Shown here one piece after another: positions 1-12,584 of a DNA stretch of 64,000 bases. Every line of letters starts with the position of its first letter. Position 1 is the stretch's first letter. A program made the translations under genes and the position numbers. This stretch comes from Oegoconia quadripuncta (lineage: Eukaryota > Arthropoda > Insecta > Lepidoptera > Autostichidae), in assembly GCA_949316235.1 (NCBI GenBank), contig OX438744.1:31864778-31928777 (forward strand), written 5' to 3'. The notes below the pieces were generated by a model that made no database searches, had not been told where the DNA came from, and saw only the letters and a program-made list of their open reading frames with translations.

Positions 1-2463
1 CTATCTAGATTGTAGTAAAACAATTAAATACCGAAATTATTCCATGTACCTAAATAGATGTTGCAGCATATACGTACATACCTTTTCCCACACAGACTTC
101 CACATGCTAAGATCCTGACACACCTCTTTTCCTTCATTCACTCTCATAAAGCTGTTCATGAATGCTCGTCGCTTGTTACAGCAAGATTTGAATAAGGCCT
201 AATAAAACGTTTAAATCAAAATCACTTTTCCACCCACCATTACATTATAGATACACCATACAATACATACAAAACACGCATGTACCTCTCATTGTATTGA
301 AAATTCAGATTATTTTGTGCCGTCAACGACAGATTAAACATATATATCTGTTAGACAGGTCTATGTCGAAACCACCATCGCTTTCCTACAAAAACGCTCT
401 CGAAACACGAATTAATACCTATACTTATGTAGATTAGTGTTCTAAGCACAATAGATGTTAACATACAAGCTGATAATTTGCTCTTACATAACCCCTGCAT
501 GAATAGTTACAGTAATAATAGTTTAGAGAGCTGTTTTTGTTATTAATGAAGCAGAGAGATCACTTGTTTCTCGATCCGGGCGTTAATGACTCACGATTTT
601 TGCTCGCGATTGTCCGAAACGAATAAAAATTATGGATGCGTCGATTTAATAGTTTATTGGCATTAATTTGTTGAGATTGTAGATAGTGGAGGAAATGGAG
701 CATTTAGGTTCAGGTGTAATCTGTTGCTGGCGAGGTAAGCCATGGGTTATTTAAAATAAAGCAGTGAAAAGTAAATGTATCTTGCCCAGGGTTTTAGATA
801 TTGATTTGCCAGAATACAGTTTATGAGGTAAGAAATTTTTGAATTATTCAATCTGCATGCAGATACACAAAATGTAACATGTGATACTTTAAACAAAATT
901 TCGATAACTGAAATATTCCTTAAATAATGCGCTTTTGATCTGTTTAACACCAGTTATGCGTCAGTTAGGCATCAATTGTCGCATAATTTCTTTGCACCCT
1001 AATTTGAATATATTTTTTTATCACTAAATACATATCGAGTATTAGATAAAGTAATTTTGTATACACCCTACATGTAAATCACCATAGTGCTGTACTGGAT
1101 ACTAATGCTAATTTATAATACTTTTGCCCTCATCTTATACATTAGGTGTGATAGATAGTAGCATGATAGACGCGACAAACGTTCATGTCGCGCGAGATAT
1201 TATAATAATATGTCCTGCTCGTTAATTGGACCAAATATACAACTATCCCACTCCTAACGTCTTGCTACGGGGCTGTTGTGCATATAAAAATTTCTAACTC
1301 ATTCGATATTTAGAAATACCCACATATTTCTATACAAGAACAGGGTGAATATCCATCTATTATTGAGATCGTGTGTTTCATCTTCAGCCACATCGTTACT
1401 ATCCACCAAGTGAGATTACGGTCAAACGCATCTTCAGTCCATCATAAGAAACTTAAACCAAAACAAGATTTACTAACAAGATAAAATATCACTTTAAAGC
1501 AAACTTTAGAGCCGATCGGAATCTCAAGTGACATTTCACTTCAATTAGTTCAAGAAAAGTGGTTGCTCACCAAAATGCTACACAATAACTGACATTTGCA
1601 CTTAAGTAAAATGCCAGTGCGGATTATACTCAAGGAAGTCTTCTGATATTAGTAACCGAGACAATAAATTAAAAGTAAGAAACGTGTGAACGCTTTTGCA
1701 TGTATAGTGATTGTAAAAGTTTTATAAACGTATTGTTTTGTACCTAAGTCAGAAGATAAAGCCACATAACATCATAAATAAAGATCACCTATAAACCATC
1801 TGTCGCCAAGGAAGCCCAAAGATGTGTTCAGAATGTAAAACCGGTAAAATTGCTTTACACAATACAGTATTCAGAGTTCCAAGTCATTAGCATGCTATTG
1901 AATGAACGAATGAATGAAGTTTACTAGACGTAAAACCTCTCCCAGGGCACGATTTGCATTGATTTTCATGGGAGGATTTACCCTATTCGTCACGCTGAGT
2001 CCGCAATAATGTATCAGCTGACTATTGCTGGTCTGTGTTCTTGCCTTGGACACCTTTGACGCATTGCCTATCAGTACTTCCAAATCCCAACTGCGGAAGT
2101 CACACACCCAGATTTCTTCGAAACAACTCTTGAACTTCGATTGCAAGGTTCCATTGAGTGAGTTCAGTCAAAAACCCATTATGTATCACATTATGAGGAC
2201 CCCATTGTTTCGGATGAATGGACTGGCACAATATCTTACGAAATTTCCTAAAAACCACCTCGGTGTTATGAATGTTTATTATGTCGGCCATTATCAGATG
2301 CGGTTTAGTTCATTGTCTTCGATTTTAGGGTTCCATTCCTCATTTGGTAATAAAAATGGATTTCTTATAGGATCACTTTGTTGTCTGTGTCTCTGTCTGG
2401 CCATGTGCCAAGGCCTACTAAGTCTGAGTTACTATAGTCCTATTTAACCTAGACTTAAAGATA
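1..2463. other. Repeat relics; no supported gene
   Basis: Holds one copy of the 70-185/32372 repeat, a 42186-family copy near 1145-1262 and a 42385-family copy near 1345-1460. At 1895-2291 there are overlapping short minus-strand frames (one reading EIWVCDFRSWDLEVLIGNAS), probably a decayed transposable element that I cannot name. If the cas zinc fingers lie further left, this is intron. Confidence 0.5.
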
Positions 2464-2841
2464 CTAAGATTGTACGATCCGGAAAATACCTACAGGGAGC
2501 GTGTTCAATACTTTAGTAATCCACATCATGAGAAAAAAATGTTTGACACAGGCACTTCTTGGATGGGTGACCACTAGTGGCATTTTAGTACGAGTGTGGA
2601 CACGGTAAATAGTCGGGGGCCCGTTTAAACAGCCCTGACTGCCCAGTGACCCCAATCTGACCCAAACGATTATGGACCATATACCCCAACCTAGAAGCAT
2701 GCCCTAACAGTGCGCACGTATACGATTGATGATGACGAGCAAAGACAAGCAAAACGCTTAGGTCCGTATGTAATCACAAACGGTCCGAATATGGAAAAGC
2801 GATGGTGTAAACTAATCAACTTGTATTTTATAAAACACTGA

Positions 2842-3190
2842 TTTTTTTTTTTTTTTTTTTTTTTTTTATGCACAACGGGTTGGTACTTGACCTCAATCAC
2901 ACCTGATGTTAAGTGAAGATGAGGTCGAAGGTGGAAGCGTTCTGACCCGGAAACCCCAACACATTTAGGGGACTGGCTATCTTATCTCTGACAACCGGAA
3001 CACAACAATGCTATTAACATTGCTGTTTGGCGGCAGATTTAGATAAGATGGTGGTAGCTAGCCAGGCGGACATTTAAAATGCCCTACCACCAACCAAACC
3101 GAGTACTTAAAACATGTACCCCGCTGGGGATCGAACCCGCGACCTCCGAATCGTAAACCCAATGTTGTTGACATTGAGCCACGGAGGCGG
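2842..3190 (-). mobile_element. SINE-1 (tRNA-derived), near full length
   Basis: On the minus strand it starts CCGCCTCCGTGGCTCAATGT and has a tRNA-like B box (GGTTCGATCCCC). A tail domain with GATAAGATAGCCAG follows, and it ends ACCCGTTGTGCAT followed by a 26-base poly(A), read as T from 2842. This is the reference copy for a family with more than a dozen members in the window. It is a transcription-derived retroposon, not a tRNA gene. Confidence 0.9.
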
Positions 3191-6100
3191 TTGAACTGAT
3201 AGATGAGCAATCTTACATTGCATCCAAAATTCTGTAATTTGTGGTGCTGGCCGATTGTTCCTACTCTAGAAACACTGAATAAATACTGACGATTTAAGAC
3301 CTAATAAACAGTGTGCGTATCTAATTCCAATCTACTTAAACAGTGAATATTAATGCAAGAACTGAGCAAGAAATGAGCGAGGCAATGGAGAATGGCAGAA
3401 CTTTTAATTGCGATATAATCAACCACGTAGATTCAGATTTACTTGAAATTTCAAGGTAAATATCTGGAATAAAATGCATCTCTGCACCAATTTTTACCTA
3501 AATCCAAACGCGATTTTTTTTAAATGCTTCTGTATTTGATACCTATTTCACTTATGATCATCAGTTCCTGTACGTACATGACATTCTGTGATCGTGTCAA
3601 TAGTCTGACGAGCTTAGCACTACCAGCTTCGATCGACAATACAAAACTACCAGTGTAAGCTGATCGACCATGCGATACTATCCGAAATGTTAATGCGGCG
3701 AGATCTGCTTATACAGGAAGTTACGGTCGTACTGCGGTCGCGTGTATATTACAGTCAATCAATATTGCATTTATTGCACGCCAGTAATAAATTCGAGTTT
3801 TTGGTATTTGGTAAGAAAACTATGTCCAAACTTGTTAAGTACTTAGTAGTTGGACACAAATATGACAGTTAGTATTTTGTTACATTTCTTAACTTAATGT
3901 CTTCCAAATATTTGTAATGGTGATTAATAAAACTCTACTTCTAATAGTTCTTGCGTCCACTCATCAATCTGCAGTCCATTCATTAAGAATCAGATAATAA
4001 TCAGCGAAGTTCTCAATAACAACATCAATTTCGTCCCCTCAGTGCCCGTCTTCCATCTCAATTGACATTTACTCTCTTCAAGCATCTCTAAAATGTAAAT
4101 GTGGTACCACACACACCAATTCATAAACAATATCATTTACTTCACCCGTAGCCTCATTTTTTACGTCAGTTTAAACCTTATTCTCTTCTGTTAAGAAAAC
4201 TGTTCTGTTTTTCAACTGCAAATCGCTTGTATATTCGTAATTCATGACCAAAATAACTTGATACGTATCTTCGATTAGTTTGGTAATGTTGGGTATTGAA
4301 AGCAGAGGTCTTATAGTTTTGGCTGCAGTTCAATATCATGGTCTATGTGCTATAGTATAGGCTGTGACGAGGCGGGGCGATGGGTGTATGTACTTGAATG
4401 TAGCTATTGACATGGCTTATAAGTATCTACTTAGAATTCTTAAGCTTATTAATAAGTTAAGACTTGTTTGGCTGGAATGAACTCAAAAATATTGGTATCT
4501 CTTTGTTAGCTGCGAAAAATATACACATATACAAGTTGGATATTCTCTTTTGTACCTATGGTAATACAATGTTGAGTATGGACTCGGGTAATGAGTATTT
4601 ACTACTATCAGCTCCTTTTTTGATATAATCATACCTACAAATCGTATAGGCCAGGTCTTTTCTGTAAGGGTTCATTTGTAATAAATAAAATAAATTAATT
4701 GGAATTTCTAAATTATTGTTTAAATTTCCATTTTGCCTCCAAAACTAGACTCATAGGTCTCTTTGATAGATAGATCAAGGTGTTCCGTTTTGCCAATTAA
4801 GGAACCCTAAAAACCAATCCAAATAGAGAACGATGATTCGGAATTCATGATGAATATGGAAGTTCCTGTATACCCAATTGAATTAAAATTGAATCACATA
4901 CATACCCCGATTTGTACGAACACCAAATGAGATGAATCACTTCTTGTAACATTACGTCAATTCACGATGACAAGATTAAATATTGCCATTGGAAATATCA
5001 ATTATTTCATCTAACAGACTCTATTCGAATGATTTAAGACCTCAGTTGGAATAAGAAATGTGTTCGTTAACAGTAAAATTGTTATTGTAAGATTCTACGT
5101 ACTTTTTATTAGAATATTTTGTTTCGAGATTCACGGATAAGGAGTAACGTGTCTGGTATTATTTTTCCATTTATCGATTAGGCATTGTTATTCTCAGATT
5201 GGAAATATGTTTTTAACGTTTTCCTGTGTAGATAACGCCTCTTATTGTTATTAGTGGATCCGTATATCGTGGGATCTTTTTGTGCCCCGAATGTCGGTTA
5301 TTCATTCTAAATTTACCTATTCAGCTTTTTTACTATCTGCGATTCATTTTCTTGATTTATTTCTAAGAACATATTAGCTACGCCAATGATACAGTGTTGG
5401 TTGTTTCATGTTTTGTCTTCTTTTGTTATTAAAAAGCTTTTCTGGGTATTTTCTGTATTAAGTTTTCCATTTTTGATCGAATCTATAAATTCATTGAGTG
5501 TATCAATTAAGAATGTTAGGAAAGTTTTACTAATGAAATTGTTATTTAGAATACTTTGGACTTATAAATTAGGATATTATAGATGTATCCCTGTATTAAC
5601 GATAAAGAAATACATTTAATTCAGTTTATTTCACTTTGTAATACTGTGTATATTTTTGCTAGTCGCTTCTCGCTACGCAAAAGGAACAAATGGTAAAATA
5701 CATAACGTTACCCCGTTTAAAAAACCAACAACGCCATCTAGATGTTCAACTATGGAGCTAAATACTCTAAAGACAGTATTATCAATATCTGTTATTTATA
5801 ATATAGAAGCTTTATTATTATAATGTCGAGAGACAGGTTGTATCCTGGAACATGTTTAACTCTCAAAAAGCTTCAACCAGATAAGACCGTCAGTAAAAGA
5901 GTAATTATTGTGTGTACAATATAGTTAATTATCATTATTAATGATCATTAATTATTCGCGAGTATGATTTGAAACGTTTACATGGGCTTGCGCGCGCAAG
6001 TCATAAAGTTTGTTCGGGTGGATGAAAGGCAGCGGTAATTATGAACGTACGTATGCGTAGATCAAATCGGGATCCATCGATCGATAAGGGATCTAGATGT

Positions 6101-6838
6101 GTTGCGCCGGCGGTGGACGGTATCTCTTGTTACGATGGCAACTTTGCTGAAATGTCGATTGAGAAGGCAAAGTGATATATTTAATACAATTTAGGGCTAA
6201 TATTAAGTATTAGGGACAAGTGTTTCTTTTTCTATTTTTAGGGTTTAGAATCTTACGATTTAAATAGGATCGCTTTGTTGTCCGTTTCTTTGTCTATCTA
6301 TATCTCCGTCAATGCATTAATATTCATTTTATTCGGAGCCGCAATATCTAAATTTTTAACCAATTTCAAAAACAGGTTAATTCGACTGTTTTATTTCAAT
6401 ATTTTTTATGCGATATCTTCGTCAATTGCTAATTGATTTTAATGATTACTTTTTGTTTGATTGTTGAAGATCTGATTATGCACACAGGAGATAGAGAATG
6501 GAATTACATTTTGGAATATTGTAAGTCTGCCTATTTGTTACAGATACCACTACAAATCCACTGAGCTGTAGCCTTCTTGTACACACTGAGCTGTAGCTTT
6601 TTTGTATACTGCGGCACACACATAATATTTGATGTTTCTGTACTTGTGTTTTATTGTTTTAGTTGTATTTTTCATATGTAAAATTTGTTATGTGTGTGCC
6701 ACATAGATGCAAATAAATGCTTATCTATCTATCTATCTACAAATATTTTAATGTGCTGAAAACTATTCTAGACTATTTTTATATAATAACACAAGTGACG
6801 ATGTCTACGCAAGCTTAGTAATCATCAATCAAAAAGCA
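3191..6838. other. Non-genic, mostly unique AT-rich DNA
   Basis: A dispersed repeat at about 3620-3740 is shared with 57740-57840 (ACCAGTGTAAGCTG). A small GC-rich island lies at 5985-6145, and a LINE tail at about 6560-6740. I see no convincing exon. Confidence 0.5.
6720..6740. repeat. (TATC)n microsatellite at a LINE tail
   Basis: TATCTATCTATCTATC follows GCAAATAAATGC. The same arrangement recurs at 29620-29645, so both are probably 3' ends of one LINE family. Confidence 0.7.
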
Positions 6839-7002
6839 TCAATGTCCATGACCATTAGAAGATGCCATGGACACACGAGATCGGTGCCTATCTTCGCCTT
6901 TGTCCGACCGTCTCCGCTCCCTCCCCCCTCCCCTCTCTGCGCAAGCGCGGTGATTGGAGTAAATGATTCCGCATGATCTTGTTTGGTTTTTGCTCTGTTT
7001 AC

Positions 7003-7283
7003 GTTGTCTCACTTGATGGTCTGCGTTTGGTTTCTTTTTGGAATGGCTGGTAGTCAATTAGAGTCGTTTTGCGCTGGTTTAGACATGTGGATTTATTTTT
7101 AAAATAGTTACTTTCATCAATAGGATAGAATTGTACAGTTGATGAATTCGGTTGTTGACCACTCCAAAACTTCGACTGAGTCGCATTTGTTGCGAGTTTT
7201 AAAGATTCAATATCTGTCACAGTATTATTTTCTATGACTTCACCACATTGATTTTGCTGGGTAACAGATTGCGTAGGTACGAG
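7003..7283 (-). other. Candidate unassigned exon
   Basis: An uninterrupted minus-strand frame of 94 codons starts LVPTQSVTQQNQCGEVIENN and continues KFWSGQQPNSSTVQFYPIDE, ending KETKRRPSSETT. A plausible acceptor (CTGTTACCCAG, just above 7256) and a weak donor (AAC|GTAAAC at 7003) bound it. No repeat family matches and no homology is recognised. The acceptor phase does not match cas exon e, so it is not simply the next cas exon. Confidence 0.3.
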
Positions 7284-8094
7284 TTATTTATACATTATAC
7301 TTTCGTTTTATTCTTTTAAACGCGACTCGTAAACTTAAATGTTGTTACCCTAGCTGCATATCATGTTAAAGTCCCTTTTATCCAGTGGTTACCTGGAAGA
7401 AATCACTTCCAGTGGTATGGCCGCCATTGTACCTACCATATTTTTAAATTACATGTTTATATTGTAACTACTGTCAGCCTATTTATAGATTTATAGATAA
7501 GTATTTAATATATTATACGTAAGTATTTATTAATATGTATATAGGCTTTTATATTATGTATTTATTGTGTGGTAATATCTATATATTTTTTGGTCTTATA
7601 AAATTATTTCGCTATATTATAAGCTAGCTCTATAATCAAACCATTGCTATAAATCTTAATCATTTGTCTTTTATCAATTGTGTTCCTAATACAGTGATGT
7701 TTTGTTAATATATTGTTCTATATTTTAAGTATCGCTCTTTGTCTGCAATAAAAAACTTTAAATTGGTTTTTCCTTCCGAGGGTTTGATGGAAGGAATCTC
7801 TTACAGAGATAAGCTCGCCTTTTGTGTATTGTACTTTCTGTCCTATTGTTCAATGTATGTTTGTATACTTATATGCAATAAAGTGTTAAATATATAATAA
7901 AGTGTTAAATACTGTCGGTGTGCAATAAAGGATATTTGTATACTATTGTTTATCAATCTATCTGTCTCTATGATTAAGTATGAACTAAACTTATCGAAGA
8001 CTTTTCCAGTCTTGTGTATTTTCTTTCCATTTTGATTTAAGTACCCGTGCGATACCACAATAGCTTTTCTTCACTTGATATTTCATGGCACTCC

Positions 8095-8462
8095 CCATGA
8101 AATATCAAGTGAAGAAAAGCTATTGTCTGAAGAACTGTTCGAGCTAATACCCGCTGCTCAATTTAACCGATACACTTCTCGCCGAAAATTAAATTTCCAT
8201 CCACATCACCTGGATGAGTGGAAGTCTACCACTGTACGTTTCTCAAGAAACTTCTTACCACGTACAACCACCCTGTGGAATGGACTTCCGGCAGCGGTAT
8301 TCCCGAACGAGTACGACATTGGAACCTTCAACCTACACCTTCCTCAAAGGCCGGCAACGCATCTGTGACCCTTTTGGTGTTGCGGGTGTCCATGGGCGGC
8401 GGTGATTACCTTCCATCAGGTGACCCGCACGAACGTTTGCCGCCCTCTCATAAAAAAAAAAA
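8095..8462 (+). pseudogene. LINE reverse transcriptase C-terminus, 5' truncated
   Basis: An open frame from 8096 reads HEISSEEKLLSEELFELIPA ... HPHHLDEWKS ... LPRTTTLWNGLPAAVFPNEY, the C-terminal region of lepidopteran non-LTR reverse transcriptases. A frameshift follows near 8330. The normal ending (FLKGRQRICDPFGVAGVHGR) continues in another frame before a poly(A) of 11-12 bases at 8451-8462. The 5' border is a hairpin (8057-8126). Confidence 0.8.
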
Positions 8463-8660
8463 AGATATAAATGTGACTGAATATTCCTCTACCTTTCATC
8501 CGTTCAATCTTTTCGAAGATTCCTCTACAGCCGATTGGATTCATATTTATCCTTAGCTCTTGCATGGCCTATAGATTCCGAAATTTTGATATGCGCTCGC
8601 CGTTGGTATTCGGAGTAATTGAGATTATATCTAAGTCAAACGCCTAGTAACAGTAACTAT

Positions 8661-9002
8661 GGCCCGTTTTAATAAACCGTTCTCAAGATTGGGAATAGTT
8701 TTGTGACCGGTCTCAAGTAAACGTGTTGATTAATAAACCTTACTTGAGATCTGAAATGCACGTGCATATTCAAGCAGTACTCACTTGAAACGTGCGCCGA
8801 GTTTCACGTATTAATAAACGAAACTCAAGACTATCATTCATTCGCCGCTTAGGCAAATACTAGAGACGTGATTTCAGTTGAGTAGACCACAAGATTGGTT
8901 TATAAATTAGCACGGAGCTTGAGATAGCGTCAACTTCTTAAGACGCATCTCGAGTGATACAGCCTCAAGACTTGTATGGAGATTGGTTTATTAATACGGG
9001 CC
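8661..9002. mobile_element. PIF/Harbinger-like MITE
   Basis: Terminal inverted repeat GGCCCGTTTTAATAAACC, matching GGCCCGTATTAATAAACC on the other strand, flanked by TAT on both sides (3-bp duplication). The interior repeats TAATAAAC next to CTCAAG/CTTGAG motifs. Related end fragments occur near 39510 and 41660. Confidence 0.7.
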
Positions 9003-9525
9003 TATGAGTTGTTTGAGATAAGCTAACCAAATCCCCAGCTGAGTTTTCTATCACATTACTGCGAATAACTTTTAAAAAAATCAATCTCTGTGCAAAATAA
9101 GTCAAAATTATATATAAATAAAATGTATAACAATCTGCAATAAAAGCTAATGGTTATAAACGCACATACATATCGACGAAGTGGATCGATTATGTGGATT
9201 AATGCGCCGATAATCGAATGCTTTTTGCTCGATTCGCAATCGATTCTTTGGCTTTATCTTAAACAGGTGATACCCGACCGCCATGTTTCCTTTCGATTAT
9301 ATTGTTGGGAAACATACTTTATGGAGCTGGTTAGGGGAGTTTTATGAGTACTTACGAAATTTATTTATGTGCCTGTGTATTTATTTTTGATGTATCTACC
9401 GCTTTATTGATTTCAATGTACTTATTTGTATCAAGTTATACTATTGCTTCATTCTTTTTTCATAATATATTCACCTAAATGTGTTTTGTTCGACAGAAAG
9501 TTTGGAATTTTGGTGAGTAGGTAAA

Positions 9526-9719
9526 TCTAACTAATATTATAAATGCGAAAGCTTGGGTGTTTGTTTGTTTGTTTGTTGTATATAGGTAGAATATACCCTG
9601 AGTTAAGACATAGGACAGTTTTTATGCCGAAAAAGTGAGTAGTTCCCGCGGGATAAATAAATTAAACATATCTGCGATAAAGCTATTTTACGCAGGCGAA
9701 GCCACGGGCTGAAAGCTAG
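9526..9719 (+). mobile_element. Non-autonomous Helitron (Lep1-like)
   Basis: Starts TCTAACTAATATTATAAATG and ends GGGCTGAAAGCTAG. It is flanked by A (9525) and T (9720), the usual Helitron AT insertion. A GTTTGTTTGTTT run lies near the 5' end. No Rep/helicase coding sequence. Confidence 0.85.
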
Positions 9720-10141
9720 TACAAAATAATCGCTTATAATCGCAGGCTCATAAATTTACTTTTTGAATAAACGATGTAATTTCGATGTACATACTTACAT
9801 TGTATTATTATTTTCCTTGTCAGTGTTACCTTTTAATTGTCTTTCATTAAGTATTTTTTGTATATTCTTTGTATCCCTCTAATAAGTTGATTGGAAGTTG
9901 GAAAATTTTTAAAATACAAAAATTGTGAGCTTACAGTCACAGGTTTTGTATTTATATTGCTGTTTAAGTCATGCTCTTTTAATCTATTTGTTTACACTTA
10001 GCCGTCTCTTCCCGTGGGTGTAGTGAAAGGCGACTATGAGACTGTCCACTGAAAAACAACTATAGTTTTGCACTTTTTAACGGCGATGTGCATTATTATA
10101 TGCCAAAGGTGAACTGTGGATGTTGCTTGAAGCATTATTAA

Positions 10142-10308
10142 CCCTCTTAATCATAAAAATTTACATACGCTTTATAAGCCTGTTTTAGTTAAAGTATGTT
10201 TTGTCACTTTCTTTCATTGCAACTTTTCCTTATGAACGACAGAGACAAAACATACTTTAACTAAAACAGGGTTATAAAGGATTTTGTAAATTTTTATGAA
10301 TAAGACGG
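10142..10308. mobile_element. TTAA-flanked MITE (piggyBac-like), nested
   Basis: Inverted arms of about 68 bp begin CCCTCTTAATCATAAAAATT on the left and CCGTCTTATTCATAAAAATT on the reverse complement of the right. Both are flanked by TTAA (10138-10141, 10309-10312). It sits in a dispersed repeat whose other copies are near 36700-36830 and 61840-61950. Confidence 0.72.
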
Positions 10309-10568
10309 TTAATGTCTTGAATACCCAAACGCTTGGGATATCGCTGACCACCCCAGTTGGGATAAAGGTCCTGCCGTTATGTATGTATTAATATTGTTAT
10401 TTAATATATTAATTAATTGCATTTTCTGATGATTTATTAGTAATACTTTATTTTCTGTGATTTCCTGTACTAAGTAGTTTGGAACGAAGATATGGAAAGT
10501 ACAATGTCTGCATATATCATAGGTTTTGTATTTCTGTCTGTGTAAATGGAGTAGCAGTTCAGTGTTTT

Positions 10569-10896
10569 TTTCTTTATGCACAACGTGTTAGCACTTGACC
10601 TCAATCACACGTGATGTTAAGTGAAGTTGAGGCCGAAGGTGGTAGCGTACTGACCCGGAAACCCCATCTTATTTGGGGGACTGGCAATCTTATCTCTGAC
10701 AATCGGAACACAACAATGCTATTAACATTGCTGTTTGGCGGCAGATTTAGATAAGATGGTGGTAGCTAGCCAGGCGGACATTTAATATGCCCTACAACCA
10801 ACAAAACCGAGTACTAAATATGTACCCCGCTGGGGATCGAACCCGCGACCTCCGAATCGTAAACCCAATGTTGTTTACATTGAGCCAAGGAGGCGG
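10569..10896 (-). mobile_element. SINE-1 copy
   Basis: A full-length SINE-1 on the minus strand with intact B box. Short flanking similarity (AGTGTTTT on both sides) suggests a target duplication. Confidence 0.88.
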
Positions 10897-11559
10897 TTAA
10901 GTGTTTTAAGAGTTCGTTGAAAAAGTCCTATAGTTAAAGTCAACTAATACAACATAAATATCTATGTACATAACTGTACCATCCACAGAGTAATTAAATA
11001 TACATAGGTCCAGGCTCTAATGTATAAAATGTTACCCAATGCCAATTTTTGTAATCAAAGATTATTATTATTGTAATTTTTTATTTGATTGTAATTGTTT
11101 AGGTATTTAAATCTATTATTTTAATATGAAATCTATTCTGCATGCCAGTTCCTGGTAAAATGTGTGATACTTTATTTTATAATTAACAACTTTGTGTACC
11201 ACATTTTTAGCAAATAAAGATTATTCTATTCTATTCTAAGACTTGGTGTTTCCTAAAATGCAAAGAAAAATATAACCTTTAACTTTTGGAAGTCAATCAA
11301 AAATTAGGTCTGTTCATATAATTACGGCGCTCACTGTACTAAACCAGTTTACGATTGTGATACGTGCGTCGTCGGTTTATGGTCCTAACAATGTATTGTA
11401 TGCGACCTATTTCTTGAATTATTTGATTTGCCAGATTTGACGTGCTCTGTGGTTGTGGTTAAGGGTCTCTGTTCCCAAACGAATGGTATCACAATCTGCG
11501 ATTTATCAACCTTGTATAGGTTATTAAGTTTGGGGTTGTACTGCAAACTGAAGAGCTTT

Positions 11560-11662
11560 ATAATAAATAAATAAATATCCTTAGACATATACACAGCGCC
11601 ATCTAGTTCCACAGTAAGCAACTACAGGCTTGTGTTGTGGATACCAGATGGTTGATATATCA
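11560..11662 (-). mobile_element. SINE-2 3' end
   Basis: Minus-strand 3' domain (AACCATCTGGTATCCACAAC to CAGCGCCATCTAGTTCC on the plus strand), starting in an (AAAT)n tail. Confidence 0.75.
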
Positions 11663-12584
11663 GATTATTAATTATAAAATATCAGATTATTTAGATGATA
11701 AACAATCATGGACATAACCAGCCCGTTCGCATAACCAGGCCATTTCACAATTAATAATGAACTAATTAACTAAAATAATAATAACTTTTTTGTATGTGTC
11801 TTGATTATGTAATTCATATACCTGATGATGATCTATCTTTCTAATGTCTACTTTAAAAGTCACTTTGAAAATGTTAGATAAATTCATATTTTTAGATTGG
11901 CTCTATAATTTTGTATACCAAAAACCATACAGCACGCATTTGGCGAACTGTAATATCAAACGGACTATTCGAAAGGCTTCCTTGTATACACCAGGTGTAG
12001 TTAGGTTATATAGGTAAGTGTCGTTACTGTCTGGGTTGAAATAACTCATTCCAGGAAGTTGAGAACAATTCACGCATATAATGTCGTTTCTAATTTTCGG
12101 ACACTCAGCGTCATAAGTTTATTGGTTTTAATAGGAAGCTTTACAGGTAATTCGTTAACTATATGAAAGTGAGAGTGTCACTCGTGCATTACATATTCAA
12201 TTGTTTTTGATCACAGCTTACAAACTACTTTTCAGTATTTTTTGTGTAGTTTGAGATTTGTCTTAAACTGGGAACTTTGGCGGCACCCTATTTCTATATT
12301 TTTAAAGATATAAAGTAAAAACAAATATATTTGTAGGTACTCTAATCAATGAGCCCTATAACAATGACACCTCATATACCGGAAATAGATTTTCGGCCCT
12401 TTTTCATGTAGAGTCAATTTATAACAAATATTCCTTTTTGGGCCAACATTCTACATAAAAATCAAAATTTTAGGTCTATGACTCATTTTCTTTATGAACT
12501 AGAGACCCGTGACAAATGGACGGACAGAGGCAGTAGGAGTAACAGTACGGAATTTTAAAAACTACTTAATAAGGTTCCCAAGTA

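Noticed and set aside
761..780. FHC codons on the minus strand as a castor finger exon
   Set aside because: No cysteine or histidine spacing of a finger around it, and the frame ends quickly; chance match.
1895..2447. Overlapping ORFs of 63-140 codons on both strands
   Set aside because: Frames overlap on both strands and no family was recognised; most likely decayed repeat sequence.
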